From Archangium sp. (GTDB lineage Bacteria > Myxococcota > Myxococcia > Myxococcales > Myxococcaceae), in assembly GCA_030681645.1 (NCBI GenBank), contig JAUXRX010000021.1:97782-161781 (forward strand): a stretch of DNA of 64,000 nucleotides, given 5' to 3'. Below, one piece after another: positions 6,162-14,826 of the stretch (within the stretch, counting starts at the first letter, position 1; every line of letters starts with the position of its first letter). The translations under genes were made by a program, and so were the position numbers. Under the pieces are notes generated by a model that saw nothing but the letters and a program-made list of their open reading frames with translations, ran no database searches and was not told the origin of the DNA.

Positions 6162-9038
6162 ATGTCTACGTCCCGTCTCGCGCTCCTCGTCGGAGCCCTC
6201 TCTCTGTTCGCCGGTTGTGGTGGTCCTGCCCCCAAGCCTGAGTGCTCGGGCTGTCTGTCCGGCACCAGCTGTGTCCCCGCGGCGGCCTCGGTGAGCAGCC
6301 CCGCTGCGTGCGGCGTCGGCGGCCAGATGTGCGCGGTGTGCTCGGCCACCCAGACCTGCACCAACGGCGCGTGCGTGCTCATCGGCACGGGCGGTGGCTC
6401 GGGCGGCGGCTCTGGCGGCGGCTCTGGCGGCGGAACGGGCGGCGGCGTCACCGGCGGCGGAACGGGCGGCGGCGTCACCGGCGGCGGAACGGGCGGCGGC
6501 GTCACCGGCGGCGGAACGGGTGGCGGCGTCACTGGCGGAGGAACGGGCGGCGGTGTCACCGGCGGCGGAACGGGCGGCGGCGTCACTGGCGGCGGCGGTG
6601 GCGTCACCGGCGGCGGAACGGGTGGCGGCGTGACTGGCGGCGGCGGAGGCGTGACCGGCGGCGGCGGTGGCGTGACCGGCGGCGGTGGAGGCGTGACCGG
6701 CGGCGGTGGAGGCGTGACCGGCGGCGGTGGTGGCGTGACCGGCGGCGGTGGTGGCGTGACCGGCGGCGGTGGTGGCGTGACCGGCGGCGGCACCGGCGGC
6801 GGAGGCAGCGTGGGCTGCACCAGCGGGCTCTCGCTCTGCGGCGGTCGCTGCGTCGACGTGCGCCTCGACTCGGCCAACTGCAACCTCTGCGGCCGCGTGT
6901 GCGCCGGAGGCCAGACCTGCCAGGCCGGCGTCTGCACCAGCGCGTCGGTCAACGGCCTCGTCTTCTCCGAGGTGAACCCGGGCCTGGGCACCATCGAGGT
7001 CTTCAACGGCGGCTCGGCGAACGTGAACCTCCTCAACTACTCGCTGCAGTACACGCTGGGCGACGGCGGCTCGGGTTCGCTCTCGCTGCCGTCGTACGAC
7101 GTGCCCGCGCAGGGCTTCGTCATCTTCGGCACGGGCAACGCCGACGCCGGCTACCTCGCGGCCGCGGCGGTGCCGATTCGCACCACCGACTTCGCGCTGC
7201 GCCTGCTCAACCCGAGCGCGAGCGGCGTCGACTTCATCCGCGCCGGCGCCTCGGCGGTGCCGCCGCCCACGGGCACCACCTGGGTCGGCGCGAACACGCA
7301 GAACCCCACCATCGCCACCAACCAGTCGCTGGTGCGCAACCTCTTCTCGGCCGACAGCGACTCGGCGGTCGACTGGAGCCTCGCGCCCAACGCCTCCCCG
7401 TTGCGCGTCTGCGCGCGGCCGAGCCTGTGCGGCACCGCGTGCATGGACGTGGAGAACGATCGCGCCAACTGCGGCGGCTGTGGCAACGCGTGCGCGGCGA
7501 GCCAGGTGTGCCGGTCGGGCGCGTGCGTGGCGGGCGGCGGCCAGTTGCTCATCTCGGAGTACCGCATCGATCCGCTCCCGATGGTCGAGCTCTACAACCC
7601 CGGCCCCAACCCGGTGCCGCTGTTCGGCTACCGGGTGCAGGTGGCCAGCCTGGGCACGTTCCTCTTCACCTTCCCCGCGGGCCGCATTCTCGCGCCGGGC
7701 AAGTTCGTCGCCATCTACGCGGCGCCGGGCCTCGACGACGCGAACACCACCTACGCGGGCGCCGCGCCGCCGGCCTCGTCGTTCACCGACACCTCGGCCG
7801 TGACGTTGTTCGACGGCACCACCGGGGTGGACTTCGTGCGCTTCGGCAGCTCGGGCGCGCTGCCTCCGGCGGGCATCTCGTGGTTCGGCACGGGGCCGGT
7901 GTACCCGCCGGTGTCCGCGGCGGACCTGTCGGTGCACCGCAAGCTCGACGCGATCGACTCGGACGACGCGTTCAACTGGCTCACCTACAACCCGGGCACC
8001 ACGGGCTTCGCCTGCCAGGCGGGCATGACGTTGTGCGCAGGCCGCTGCGTCAACCTGAACAGCAACGTGGCCCACTGCGGCGCGTGTGGCACCACCTGCA
8101 CCGCGCCCCAGTCGTGCGTGAGCGGCACCTGCGGGAGCGTGGGCTTCATCGTCATCTCGCGGCTCTCGAACGTCTCGCCCGAGCGCATCGAGCTGTACAA
8201 CGGCACGGCCACCAGCAGCTCGCTCGACCTGCACTCGGTGGAGTGGGTGACGGAGTCGGGCACCGACTCGTTCAGCATCCCCGTCGGGACCACGGTGCCT
8301 TCGGGCGGGTACCTCTCGCTCATCGAGGGCACGGGCACGAACACGGCGAGCACGCTGTACATGAACAAGTCCATCGTCTGGTCGACGGAGATCGCCGTCA
8401 GCCTCAAGTCGCCCTCGAACACGGGCATCGACTTCGTGCGCACCGGGCCTTCGACGGCGCTGCCCGCGACGGGCACCACCTGGTCCGGCATCAACGCCGT
8501 GAACCCGTCTGACTCGAGCACCGAGGTGCTGGAGCGCAACGTGATGCTGCCCGACAGCAACACCGCGGCCGAGTGGGGCGTGTACGGGCAGGTGTTCGGC
8601 CAGACCTGCGGCACCAACCTCTCGGTGTGTGGCAGCGCGTGCGTGCAGCTCAACAGCTCGCCGGTCAACTGCGGCACCTGCGGCAACATCTGCGCGGGCG
8701 GGTGTCTGCTCGGCCAGTGCGGCAAGAGCACCGAGAGCGGGCGGGCGCGGCTGTTCGGAGGCACACCGAACTCGGGCATCCTCCAGGTGTTCAACGCGGG
8801 CGAGTGGCGGCAGGTGTGCGACGACTCCATCACCGGCGTCGGCGTGGTGGCCTGCCGCGAGATGGGTTTCACCGGCGTGGTGTCCGTGGTGATCGGCCAG
8901 GTGACGGGCAGCGGCCTCTTCTGGCTCGACGACGTGGTCTGCAACGGCACCGAGGCCAGCCTCTTCGACTGCGCGCATCTCGCGGTCGGAACTCACAACT
9001 GCGGCGACGGCGAGGCCATTCGGGTCACCTGTAATTGA
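6162..9038 (+). CDS. Surface lipoprotein with Gly-rich stalk, three lamin-tail-like domains and a C-terminal SRCR domain
   Basis: The 958-residue product starts at an ATG preceded by AGGAGA. It has a lipoprotein signal (LSLFAGC), then about 140 residues of GGGTGGGVT repeats, a flexible stalk. Cys-rich modules (LCGGRCVD...NCNLCGRVC type) alternate with three beta-rich domains of the lamin-tail type, each with an I/EVFN- or ELYN-like strand and a later (G)xDFxR strand. The last roughly 100 residues (QVCDDS, VVACREMGF, WLDDVVC, LFDCAH, HNCGDG, VTCN) are a six-Cys scavenger-receptor cysteine-rich domain, rare in bacteria. Outer-surface adhesion or ligand binding is an inference. The stop overlaps the TTG start of the next gene. 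Confidence 0.88.
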   Translation: MSTSRLALLVGALSLFAGCGGPAPKPECSGCLSGTSCVPAAASVSSPAACGVGGQMCAVCSATQTCTNGACVLIGTGGGSGGGSGGGSGGGTGGGVTGGGTGGGVTGGGTGGGVTGGGTGGGVTGGGTGGGVTGGGTGGGVTGGGGGVTGGGTGGGVTGGGGGVTGGGGGVTGGGGGVTGGGGGVTGGGGGVTGGGGGVTGGGGGVTGGGTGGGGSVGCTSGLSLCGGRCVDVRLDSANCNLCGRVCAGGQTCQAGVCTSASVNGLVFSEVNPGLGTIEVFNGGSANVNLLNYSLQYTLGDGGSGSLSLPSYDVPAQGFVIFGTGNADAGYLAAAAVPIRTTDFALRLLNPSASGVDFIRAGASAVPPPTGTTWVGANTQNPTIATNQSLVRNLFSADSDSAVDWSLAPNASPLRVCARPSLCGTACMDVENDRANCGGCGNACAASQVCRSGACVAGGGQLLISEYRIDPLPMVELYNPGPNPVPLFGYRVQVASLGTFLFTFPAGRILAPGKFVAIYAAPGLDDANTTYAGAAPPASSFTDTSAVTLFDGTTGVDFVRFGSSGALPPAGISWFGTGPVYPPVSAADLSVHRKLDAIDSDDAFNWLTYNPGTTGFACQAGMTLCAGRCVNLNSNVAHCGACGTTCTAPQSCVSGTCGSVGFIVISRLSNVSPERIELYNGTATSSSLDLHSVEWVTESGTDSFSIPVGTTVPSGGYLSLIEGTGTNTASTLYMNKSIVWSTEIAVSLKSPSNTGIDFVRTGPSTALPATGTTWSGINAVNPSDSSTEVLERNVMLPDSNTAAEWGVYGQVFGQTCGTNLSVCGSACVQLNSSPVNCGTCGNICAGGCLLGQCGKSTESGRARLFGGTPNSGILQVFNAGEWRQVCDDSITGVGVVACREMGFTGVVSVVIGQVTGSGLFWLDDVVCNGTEASLFDCAHLAVGTHNCGDGEAIRVTCN
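6387..6810 (+). repeat. Gly-rich coding minisatellite (GGGTGGGVT units)
   Basis: Units of 18 and 27 bases built from GGCGGCGGAACGGGC and GGCGTCACC alternate through the stalk of the SRCR lipoprotein. The near-identical copies make length variation by slippage likely, with unit sizes that keep the frame. Confidence 0.85.
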
Positions 9039-9694
9039 GAGCGCTGCTCTTCGGCGGCTCGGGGATGATCGGCCAGGGCGTGCTGCGCGAACTGCTCGCG
9101 CGCCCCGAGGTCACCGAGGTCCTCTCGGTGGGCCGCACGCCGCTCGAGCAGAAGCACCCGAAGTTGAAGGAGCTGCTGCGCAAGAACCTCTTCGACTGGA
9201 GCGACTGCGAGGCGCAGCTCACCGGCATCGACGCGGTGTTCTTCTGCCTGGGCGTCTCGTCGAGCGGCATGAGCGAGGCCGACTACACGAAGGTGACGTA
9301 CGAGCTGCCGCTGGGCGTGGCGAAGGTGCTGAAGAAGACGAGCCCCGGGCTCACGTTCTGTTTCATCTCGGGCGCGAGCACCGACGCGACGGAGAAGGGC
9401 CGGGTGATGTGGGCGCGGGTGAAGGGGCGGGCGGAGAACGCGCTGCAGCAGGTGGGCTTCAAGGCGGTCTATTGCTTCAGGCCCGGGTACATCCAACCGA
9501 TGGACGGCATCGTGTCGAAGACGCCTTCGTACCGGCTCATGTACAAGCTCACCTCGCCGCTCTACCCGTTGTTCAAGGGCATCACGTCGCAGGTGACGTC
9601 GACGAGGCAGCTCGGCTTCGCGATGGTCGAGGTGGCGCTGAAGGGTTTCCCGAAGCCGGTGTTGAGCAGCGCTGACATCAACTCGGTGAAGTGA
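9035..9694 (+). CDS. NAD(P)-binding Rossmann-fold protein (NmrA/epimerase-like)
   Basis: A 219-residue short-chain-type Rossmann protein. ALLFGGSGMIGQGV at the N terminus is the GxxGxxG dinucleotide loop, and VFFCLGVSSSG the second strand. I see no clear YxxxK catalytic pair, so it may be a reductase-like or atypical epimerase-like protein rather than a classical SDR. It begins with TTG at 9035, overlapping the preceding stop (TTGA), which implies coupling to the surface lipoprotein gene, although a functional link is not obvious. Homologues are often annotated as NAD-dependent epimerase/dehydratase. The product is cytoplasmic, with no signal peptide. Confidence 0.82.
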   Translation: MRALLFGGSGMIGQGVLRELLARPEVTEVLSVGRTPLEQKHPKLKELLRKNLFDWSDCEAQLTGIDAVFFCLGVSSSGMSEADYTKVTYELPLGVAKVLKKTSPGLTFCFISGASTDATEKGRVMWARVKGRAENALQQVGFKAVYCFRPGYIQPMDGIVSKTPSYRLMYKLTSPLYPLFKGITSQVTSTRQLGFAMVEVALKGFPKPVLSSADINSVK

Positions 9695-9750
9695 CGCGGC
9701 GAAAAAGCTGAGCCGATCGATCTGGCCCAAGTAGGGTCCCGCTCGTTGCT

Positions 9751-9764
9751 CGGTTGTTCAACCG
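9751..9764. promoter_or_regulatory. Inverted repeat CGGTTG-TT-CAACCG
   Basis: A perfect 6-base dyad with a 2-base spacer, about 25 bases upstream of the start of the small membrane protein gene. It could be an operator or a short 5' hairpin. No partner copy was noticed elsewhere in the window. Confidence 0.3.
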
Positions 9765-9789
9765 TTGCACTTCGAGGGGGTATCTACAC

Positions 9790-10203
9790 ATGGGTTACGG
9801 CATCTGGCTCATCTTGCTGGGCGTGCTGGCAGTTCCGAGTCTCATCATTGCGAAGCGTCCCGATGCGAAGGAGATGATCGCGAAGATCACTCCGTACCAG
9901 GGGTGGATCGGCGCGGTGTCCTGTCTCGGCGGTCTGTGGGGGATCATCGCCTCGATCATCGGCATCGGGTTGCTCTCGACGTGGCCCGGCCTCTGGGTCA
10001 CCTATCTGGTGGGCGCCATCTTCCAGGCATCGTTGGGGCTCATTCTTGGCATTGGCACGTTGAAGACGTTCATCAAGAACCCGCAGGCGCAGGCGAAGAT
10101 GGACGAGACGCTCGCGAAGCTCAGCCCGAAGCAGGGGATGCTTGGCGTCGGAGCCATCGGCTTCGGCATCTGGATGGTCGTCGCCGGCTTCGTCTGGCAC
10201 TGA
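9790..10203 (+). CDS. Small polytopic membrane protein of unknown function
   Basis: A 137-residue integral membrane protein with about four hydrophobic helices: GIWLILLGVLAVPSLI, GAVSCLGGLWGIIASIIGI, LVGAIFQASLGLILGIG and GAIGFGIWMVVAGF. A two-fold internal resemblance is visible (ITPYQGWIGAVSCLGGLWGI against LSPKQGMLGVGAIGFGIWMV), suggesting an ancient duplication. The start is the ATG at 9790, preceded by GAGGGGG; an upstream in-frame ATG at 9754 would add a polar tail. The gene is flanked by its own upstream dyad and a strong terminator, so it is probably monocistronic. I do not recognise a named family. Confidence 0.8.
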   Translation: MGYGIWLILLGVLAVPSLIIAKRPDAKEMIAKITPYQGWIGAVSCLGGLWGIIASIIGIGLLSTWPGLWVTYLVGAIFQASLGLILGIGTLKTFIKNPQAQAKMDETLAKLSPKQGMLGVGAIGFGIWMVVAGFVWH

Positions 10204-10226
10204 CGCGACGCCAGTCACTGCACCCG

Positions 10227-10257
10227 GGCGGGAACTCGAGAGGGTTCCCGCCTTTTT
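10227..10257 (+). terminator. Rho-independent terminator
   Basis: GGCGGGAAC (10227-10235) and GTTCCCGCC (10244-10252) form a perfect 9-bp GC-rich stem with an 8-base loop, followed directly by TTTTT. It sits 24 bases after the small membrane protein's stop codon and is the clearest intrinsic terminator in the window. Confidence 0.9.
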
Positions 10258-10279
10258 CATTTTCGGGAGTGACGAGCGA

Positions 10280-11404
10280 GTGGACACCCAGGCCAACGGC
10301 CATCACCATGAGCACGTGAGTCCGCCCATCTCCATCTCGCGAGTGCGCCGCGACGGCCAGGTCGAGCGACTGGGGCAGTGGCTGCACGACGAGCGCGTGC
10401 TCGAGCTCGAGCGCGAGGGCTTCCCGTTTCTGGGCCCGGGGCGCCACCAACTCGAAGGCGAGCTGCCGTGGATCTTCTGGGACATGTGCCCGTCGGGGTA
10501 CCTCGGGAGGCGTCTCCAGTCGCGGATGCCCGCGCTGCGCCTCGCGGACAACCCGCGCGATTGGATGGCGGCCGACGTGCTGCGCGCGCTCTCACTCGCT
10601 GGTGGAGACCTCGCAGGCAATCTGCTCATCGGCGATGAGGCGGTCACGACCTTTCGCGACGTGCTCTTCGATTCGACCGATTTCGCATCGGCGTTCGAAG
10701 CGGCCATGCGTGACTCGGTGCTGACCGGGAGTCCCTCATCGCTCGGTGGAGAGCGCCCCAAGGTCTTGTGGTCCGACGGTGACTCCGCGCAGTTAGCGAA
10801 GTTCGCCCCGCCTCCTGGTTCGCCGCAGGGGCAGCGTTGGAGTGACCTCCTCAGGATGGAGGCGCTCTGCAGCACGACCCTCCGTCTGTCCGGTGTCAGC
10901 GCCGTCGTGTCCGAAGCGCGAGAGAACCTCGGTCGGACAATGCTGTTCGTCGAGCGCTTCGACCGCTTGCCGAACCGCGGACGGGTCGGCGTAGGCACGC
11001 TGTTCTGGCTGGCCATGGATCGTTGGGGCGACGTGGCGCTGTCTGCCCCGGAGGTGATGGCTCGGCTGAACACTGAGGGGCTCGTCGACGCGAACTCGGT
11101 GGAGGTCTGCACGAAGGTCCACGCTTTCTCCGCGGCCATCGGCAACAACGACGCGCACCTCGGTAACTACGGGCTGCTCTTCGACGACGCGGGCCGCGCG
11201 ACGCTGGCTCCGATTTACGACGTGCTGCCCATGGCGCTCGCGCCGAGCAACGATGAACTCCCCGATGCCTGGCTCACTCCGCGCACGGCGCCGGTCGCCC
11301 CGAGCATCGCGCCCTGGGTCGACGCGCTCGTGCGCGCCGTGCAAGCCGACGCGGAAATTTCCGGCGACTTCAAGGCGCTCTGGCGCCACCACATCGGGGT
11401 CTGA
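10280..11404 (+). CDS. HipA-family Ser/Thr kinase of the YjjJ type, lacking the N-terminal helix-turn-helix
   Basis: A HipA-fold kinase of 374 residues. SPSSLGGERPKV (151-162) is the glycine-rich loop that is autophosphorylated in HipA. Lys174 in LAKF is the likely ATP-binding Lys. NNDAHLGN (289-296) is the catalytic loop, with Asp291, and IYDVLPM (312-318) carries the metal-binding Asp. The wording PWIFWDMCPSGYLGR and the SS-GGE-PK loop are those of YjjJ rather than classic HipA. E. coli YjjJ (about 440 residues) has an N-terminal HTH that is absent here, and no HipB-like antitoxin gene is adjacent. The start is GTG at 10280 with GGGAG upstream; a GTG at 10316 is also possible. HipA relatives phosphorylate proteins such as tRNA synthetases; the target here is unknown. 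Confidence 0.86.
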   Translation: MDTQANGHHHEHVSPPISISRVRRDGQVERLGQWLHDERVLELEREGFPFLGPGRHQLEGELPWIFWDMCPSGYLGRRLQSRMPALRLADNPRDWMAADVLRALSLAGGDLAGNLLIGDEAVTTFRDVLFDSTDFASAFEAAMRDSVLTGSPSSLGGERPKVLWSDGDSAQLAKFAPPPGSPQGQRWSDLLRMEALCSTTLRLSGVSAVVSEARENLGRTMLFVERFDRLPNRGRVGVGTLFWLAMDRWGDVALSAPEVMARLNTEGLVDANSVEVCTKVHAFSAAIGNNDAHLGNYGLLFDDAGRATLAPIYDVLPMALAPSNDELPDAWLTPRTAPVAPSIAPWVDALVRAVQADAEISGDFKALWRHHIGV

Positions 11405-11455
11405 CCAAACGAGTCAGGGAACGTGCTCGCCGCGGATCCATGACACCGGCTCCCG

Positions 11456-12385
11456 TCAGCGCTCGAGATGCTGCGGTGCGATGGGCGGAGCGCCTGCTTC
11501 GATGGGAAGCTGGCTGCACTTCTCGAGGTCCGACTGCGCCACGACCAGCTCCCACCACTCGGACAACCGGAAGTACTGAGCCCTGGGCGAGATGACGAGG
11601 TATTTGCCGTCACTCGACACCACATCGAACTGTGTTCCAGCGTCCATCGTGCCGATGCGTTCGACCCGCTCGCCGCGACGAACGGAGAGAGGAAGCGGGT
11701 CGACACAGCTCCGAGGCGCCTGCCGAAGGAATGAGCACCCAGTGCAGAAGGTGTCGCTCCACCCGCCCATCACCTCTCCCTTCATGCGGCTCGCAGGCCA
11801 GCCGTCGATCGTCGCGCCATCCTCGAGCAGGATCACTACGTGGGTCTTGCCCTCGCGTCGGAACTGGAGGCCAGCAGGCACGCGGAAGGACGGCGAGCCA
11901 GCCTTTCGGGCGGAGATGACTGAACTGGTGGAGAGAACGAACCCGTCACGCCTCACGCGCTTACTGGAGCCCAGCTTCAACCGATCGCACTGAACGCGTC
12001 GCGGTCGCCACTTCCCGAGGAACTCGACGTCTTGGCGCTCATGAGGAGTGAGCAGAGCGGCCGTTCCATCAATCCCGACCACGTCGAGCTTGGTCCGTGG
12101 CCCTGACGTGAATCCTTCTCCGAAGTCGGCCGGCTCATCCAGCGTCACAGCCACATCGGGTGCCACCAATTGGAGCTCGATGCCGAATTGGCGGGTCTCG
12201 AGCGAGACGCCTCCGTCCGGTTTCCACTGTGCGAACGCCCGCGGCCCAATGCTCCCCGCGCAGTCGCTGGCGTCAATGCTCCCAAACGGAGTGCCGTCAC
12301 CGAGTCGAAGCAACTCCTGGTCGGGGAGCCATTCGGCTCTGACCTCGCACTGGCCCAACAGGGTGAGGAGGACCGCGGCGATCAT
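11456..12385 (-). CDS. Exported protein of unknown function
   Basis: A 309-residue protein starting MIAAVLLTLLGQCEVRAEW, a short signal peptide probably cleaved after VRA. The rest is soluble and beta-rich by eye, with a CTGC pair and several scattered Cys that could form disulfides. The ATG overlaps the stop of the upstream serine protease gene as ATGA, so the two are co-translated and may act together in the periplasm or outside the cell. I recognise no domain. Confidence 0.75.
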   Translation of the reverse strand: MIAAVLLTLLGQCEVRAEWLPDQELLRLGDGTPFGSIDASDCAGSIGPRAFAQWKPDGGVSLETRQFGIELQLVAPDVAVTLDEPADFGEGFTSGPRTKLDVVGIDGTAALLTPHERQDVEFLGKWRPRRVQCDRLKLGSSKRVRRDGFVLSTSSVISARKAGSPSFRVPAGLQFRREGKTHVVILLEDGATIDGWPASRMKGEVMGGWSDTFCTGCSFLRQAPRSCVDPLPLSVRRGERVERIGTMDAGTQFDVVSSDGKYLVISPRAQYFRLSEWWELVVAQSDLEKCSQLPIEAGAPPIAPQHLER

Positions 12386-13503
12386 GACCTTCTCCGCCGC
12401 AGAGAGATCATCAACAGCCACACAAGCGAACCCGGCACGCTCGAACATCCCCCCGCGACCGGGTCAGCCTTCGCCGGATCCGGCGGCGCGCGGCAGACAT
12501 CGGTCTGGCAGGTCAGCTCGTTCACGCACTCGCTCGAGCTCGCGCAGCTTCGCGAGCAGAACTGGAAGCCGCGGGGATCATCGAGGCACTGACTTCCCGC
12601 GCACTGGGCCGCGAGCGTGCACACCGCGCCGTCGTCGAGGCAGTCGGGATCCGTGATCCCGCACGCCGCCGCGTCGCAGCGCGAGTCGGCCTGGCACGGA
12701 CAGTCGGGATCCCCCGTGCCCCCACAGCCCGTGGCGCAGCGGCCATCTCCCGCACACGACGGCGGATCATTCGCGACCACGAACGCGTCGATGAAGCTCA
12801 GGTTCCGGTCCACGCGAATGTCGAGCCCGCGCCCGCACGAAGCCGAGTCGCCCCCGGAGTGAATGCCCGCCACCGCCGCGCCCACGAACGACGGCCCTCC
12901 CGAGTCGCCCGCGCAGATGCCCAGCGAACCGCTCGTGCCGAAGGTGAAGTCAGTCGCCGTCACCGACGAGATGGTCAACGACACCGCCCTCCGGGTTCCG
13001 CTGCTGCTCGGCGCGCCCGCGCTGGTGCGCCCGTACCCGACCACGCGAATCGCCTGCCCCGCCGCCACCGCGACGCGCGAGAGCTGCGACGGCGTGACGC
13101 CCGCAGGCTCTCTGGCCAACAGCAGCACCGCCAGGTCGTAGTCGCTCTGCGCCACGCCCGGGTTCCACGAGGGGTGCAGGCTCACCGTCGTCACGTCGAT
13201 CATGTCTGACTGCATCAGCATGACCGTGTCGGGCTTGTTGGTGGCGCGCACCGTGAGCGAGGTGGCCGAGTGGTACACGGGGTCGACGCAGTGTGCCGCG
13301 GTGAGCAGCACCTTCGGGCTGATCAACACCGCGCTGCAGATCGACGCGCTCGTGTCGTAGCGGAGGTCGAGCAGGAACACGTTCGTGCTGGCCGGGTCCG
13401 CCGCGCCTCCGAGGATTGCGGAACGCCGGGCGGCGAGGCCGGCCGGCTCGGGCGCGCACCCCAGCGCGACGCTCATCAGCATGCCGAGCCACGTGCGCAT
13501 CAC
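12382..13503 (-). CDS. Trypsin-like (S1) serine protease with lipoprotein signal and C-terminal MYXO-CTERM-like anchor
   Basis: A 373-residue secreted endopeptidase. His71 in LLTAAHC, Asp123 in DYDLAV and Ser201 in CAGDSGGPS form the S1 triad; SAILGG near residue 30 is a plausible activation site. The N terminus has a lipobox-like LGC at residue 16. After the protease domain comes a Cys-rich region with repeats of the CxxDSxCDAAAC and CAxSSECVNELTC type. The C terminus, VAGGCSSVPGSLVWLLMISLRRRRS, matches the MYXO-CTERM sorting signal plan: Gly-Cys, hydrophobic helix, Arg cluster. It is coupled by ATGA overlap to the exported protein downstream. Confidence 0.93.
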   Translation of the reverse strand: MMRTWLGMLMSVALGCAPEPAGLAARRSAILGGAADPASTNVFLLDLRYDTSASICSAVLISPKVLLTAAHCVDPVYHSATSLTVRATNKPDTVMLMQSDMIDVTTVSLHPSWNPGVAQSDYDLAVLLLAREPAGVTPSQLSRVAVAAGQAIRVVGYGRTSAGAPSSSGTRRAVSLTISSVTATDFTFGTSGSLGICAGDSGGPSFVGAAVAGIHSGGDSASCGRGLDIRVDRNLSFIDAFVVANDPPSCAGDGRCATGCGGTGDPDCPCQADSRCDAAACGITDPDCLDDGAVCTLAAQCAGSQCLDDPRGFQFCSRSCASSSECVNELTCQTDVCRAPPDPAKADPVAGGCSSVPGSLVWLLMISLRRRRS

Positions 13504-13527
13504 CAGCAGTCAAGCACAGGCGGCGCC

Positions 13528-13553
13528 CCCTCGACTCGGGTCGGCGTGAACGG
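13528..13553. repeat. Degenerate REP-like repeat copy
   Basis: A diverged copy (CTCGACTCGGGTCGGCGTGA) of the dispersed element, in the 90-base divergent gap between the protease gene and the lipoprotein gene at 13594. Confidence 0.5.
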
Positions 13554-13593
13554 CGAGGGTTCTTTTCCGCACCCGACGTGGGAGCCTCCCTTC

Positions 13594-14826
13594 ATGCGGC
13601 AGCTCTTCCTGGTCGTGGTGGTGGTTTCGGCGTGTACGAAGGCCCCTGTCGAGACACCGCCGCCGCCGAAGCCGAAGCCCGCGCCAGCGAGCCAGGATCT
13701 GCAGCAGCTCCTCACGCGTGAGCTGGCCGACTCCGTCGGTGAGGAGTTCATCAAGCTGGGCACCAGGCAGTTGAAGGTCGAGGCCGCGGGCCCCGTGCAG
13801 GCCAAACCCGACGCCGCGAGGAAGTTCGTCGAGTTCAACCTCCCCCTCGGCACCCAGATGCCCGTGCAGTGCTTCGTCTACGAGGCGCCCATCGACGCCG
13901 GCGCGACGATCTCCCGCGCCATCGCCAGCGTGAAGGACCGTCTCACGGTGGCCTCGCTGCGGCTCTGGGCCGTGGAGGTGGTCGAGGGGTCGCCCGCCGC
14001 GTTCGTCGAGGTGGGGTACCTGGTCGATTCGCCCGAAGGAAAGAAGGGCGGCCAGCTCAAGCTCGCCGTGTTCCCTGACGTCCCCAACCCCGTCTTCTGC
14101 CTGCACGACGAGCCCGGCTACCTGAAGTCGTTCCAGCGGGTCGCGACGCGCCTGGCGTCGGTGGTGGCCCGCTCCACGCCCCAGTCCGGGCCCGTCACCA
14201 CCTACCGCACCGTGTCCGTCGACACGGTGCAGGGAAGGCCGGTGGGCTTCGAGACGGTCCGGTTCACGAAGACCGACGACGGCGTGCGCCACATCTCGAC
14301 GCTGGCGACGCTGTTTCTCCCCCGCTCACCGACGGAATGGATGGCGCAGGACCAGGCGACCATCAGCGACCTCGACGCCGACGGCTTCATCAGCGCGCGG
14401 CGGGTGGTGGCGGTGACCAACGGAGAGCTGCAGTTCAACATGCTCGTCACCCACAACGGCGGCCGCCTCTACACCTACGCGGGGACCTCTTCCGGCAAGG
14501 AGCTGGCTGGCACCTTCAAGACGAAGGGTGCGCGGGGCTTCGAGGGTGACGTGATGTTCAGCCACGCCCTGAGAGACGAGCTCCTCACCGGCAAGGTGAA
14601 GCAGCTCGACGTAGAGCAGTACATTCCTGACCTCACGCCGATCGCCCCCACCGTGTTCGTGACCCGGCGCTCTGCCACGGGACCGCGCGCCGTCGAGATG
14701 GAGACGGCGCAGCTCAAGATCATCGCCACCCTCGATGCGAACGGAGACTCGGAGGCCACCGACGTCCAGCTCGGGCCGGTCTCGCTGCACTCCGAGCGGA
14801 AGTTCCTCCAGGGTGCGCCCGAGTGA
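13594..14826 (+). CDS. Lipoprotein of unknown function
   Basis: A 410-residue predicted lipoprotein. MRQLFLVVVVVSAC is a lipobox (VSAC), and it is followed by a Pro/Lys-rich tether (TPPPPKPKPAPA). The remainder is a soluble domain with no motif that I recognise. IDAGATISRAIASVKDR and several Lys-Gly-rich turns suggest an alpha/beta body. It overlaps the next gene, a transglutaminase, by 4 bases (GTGA), so the two are likely made together at the envelope. The start is the ATG at 13594; the open frame continues upstream through the repeat but has no signal there. Confidence 0.8.
   Translation: MRQLFLVVVVVSACTKAPVETPPPPKPKPAPASQDLQQLLTRELADSVGEEFIKLGTRQLKVEAAGPVQAKPDAARKFVEFNLPLGTQMPVQCFVYEAPIDAGATISRAIASVKDRLTVASLRLWAVEVVEGSPAAFVEVGYLVDSPEGKKGGQLKLAVFPDVPNPVFCLHDEPGYLKSFQRVATRLASVVARSTPQSGPVTTYRTVSVDTVQGRPVGFETVRFTKTDDGVRHISTLATLFLPRSPTEWMAQDQATISDLDADGFISARRVVAVTNGELQFNMLVTHNGGRLYTYAGTSSGKELAGTFKTKGARGFEGDVMFSHALRDELLTGKVKQLDVEQYIPDLTPIAPTVFVTRRSATGPRAVEMETAQLKIIATLDANGDSEATDVQLGPVSLHSERKFLQGAPE

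Noticed and set aside
6021..8996. A 991-codon minus-strand frame and a Pro-rich minus-strand frame opposite the SRCR lipoprotein
   Set aside because: They are antisense to the Gly-rich minisatellite and Cys modules. They have no signal, no domain and biased composition; the plus-strand frame has a ribosome site, lipobox and recognisable domains.
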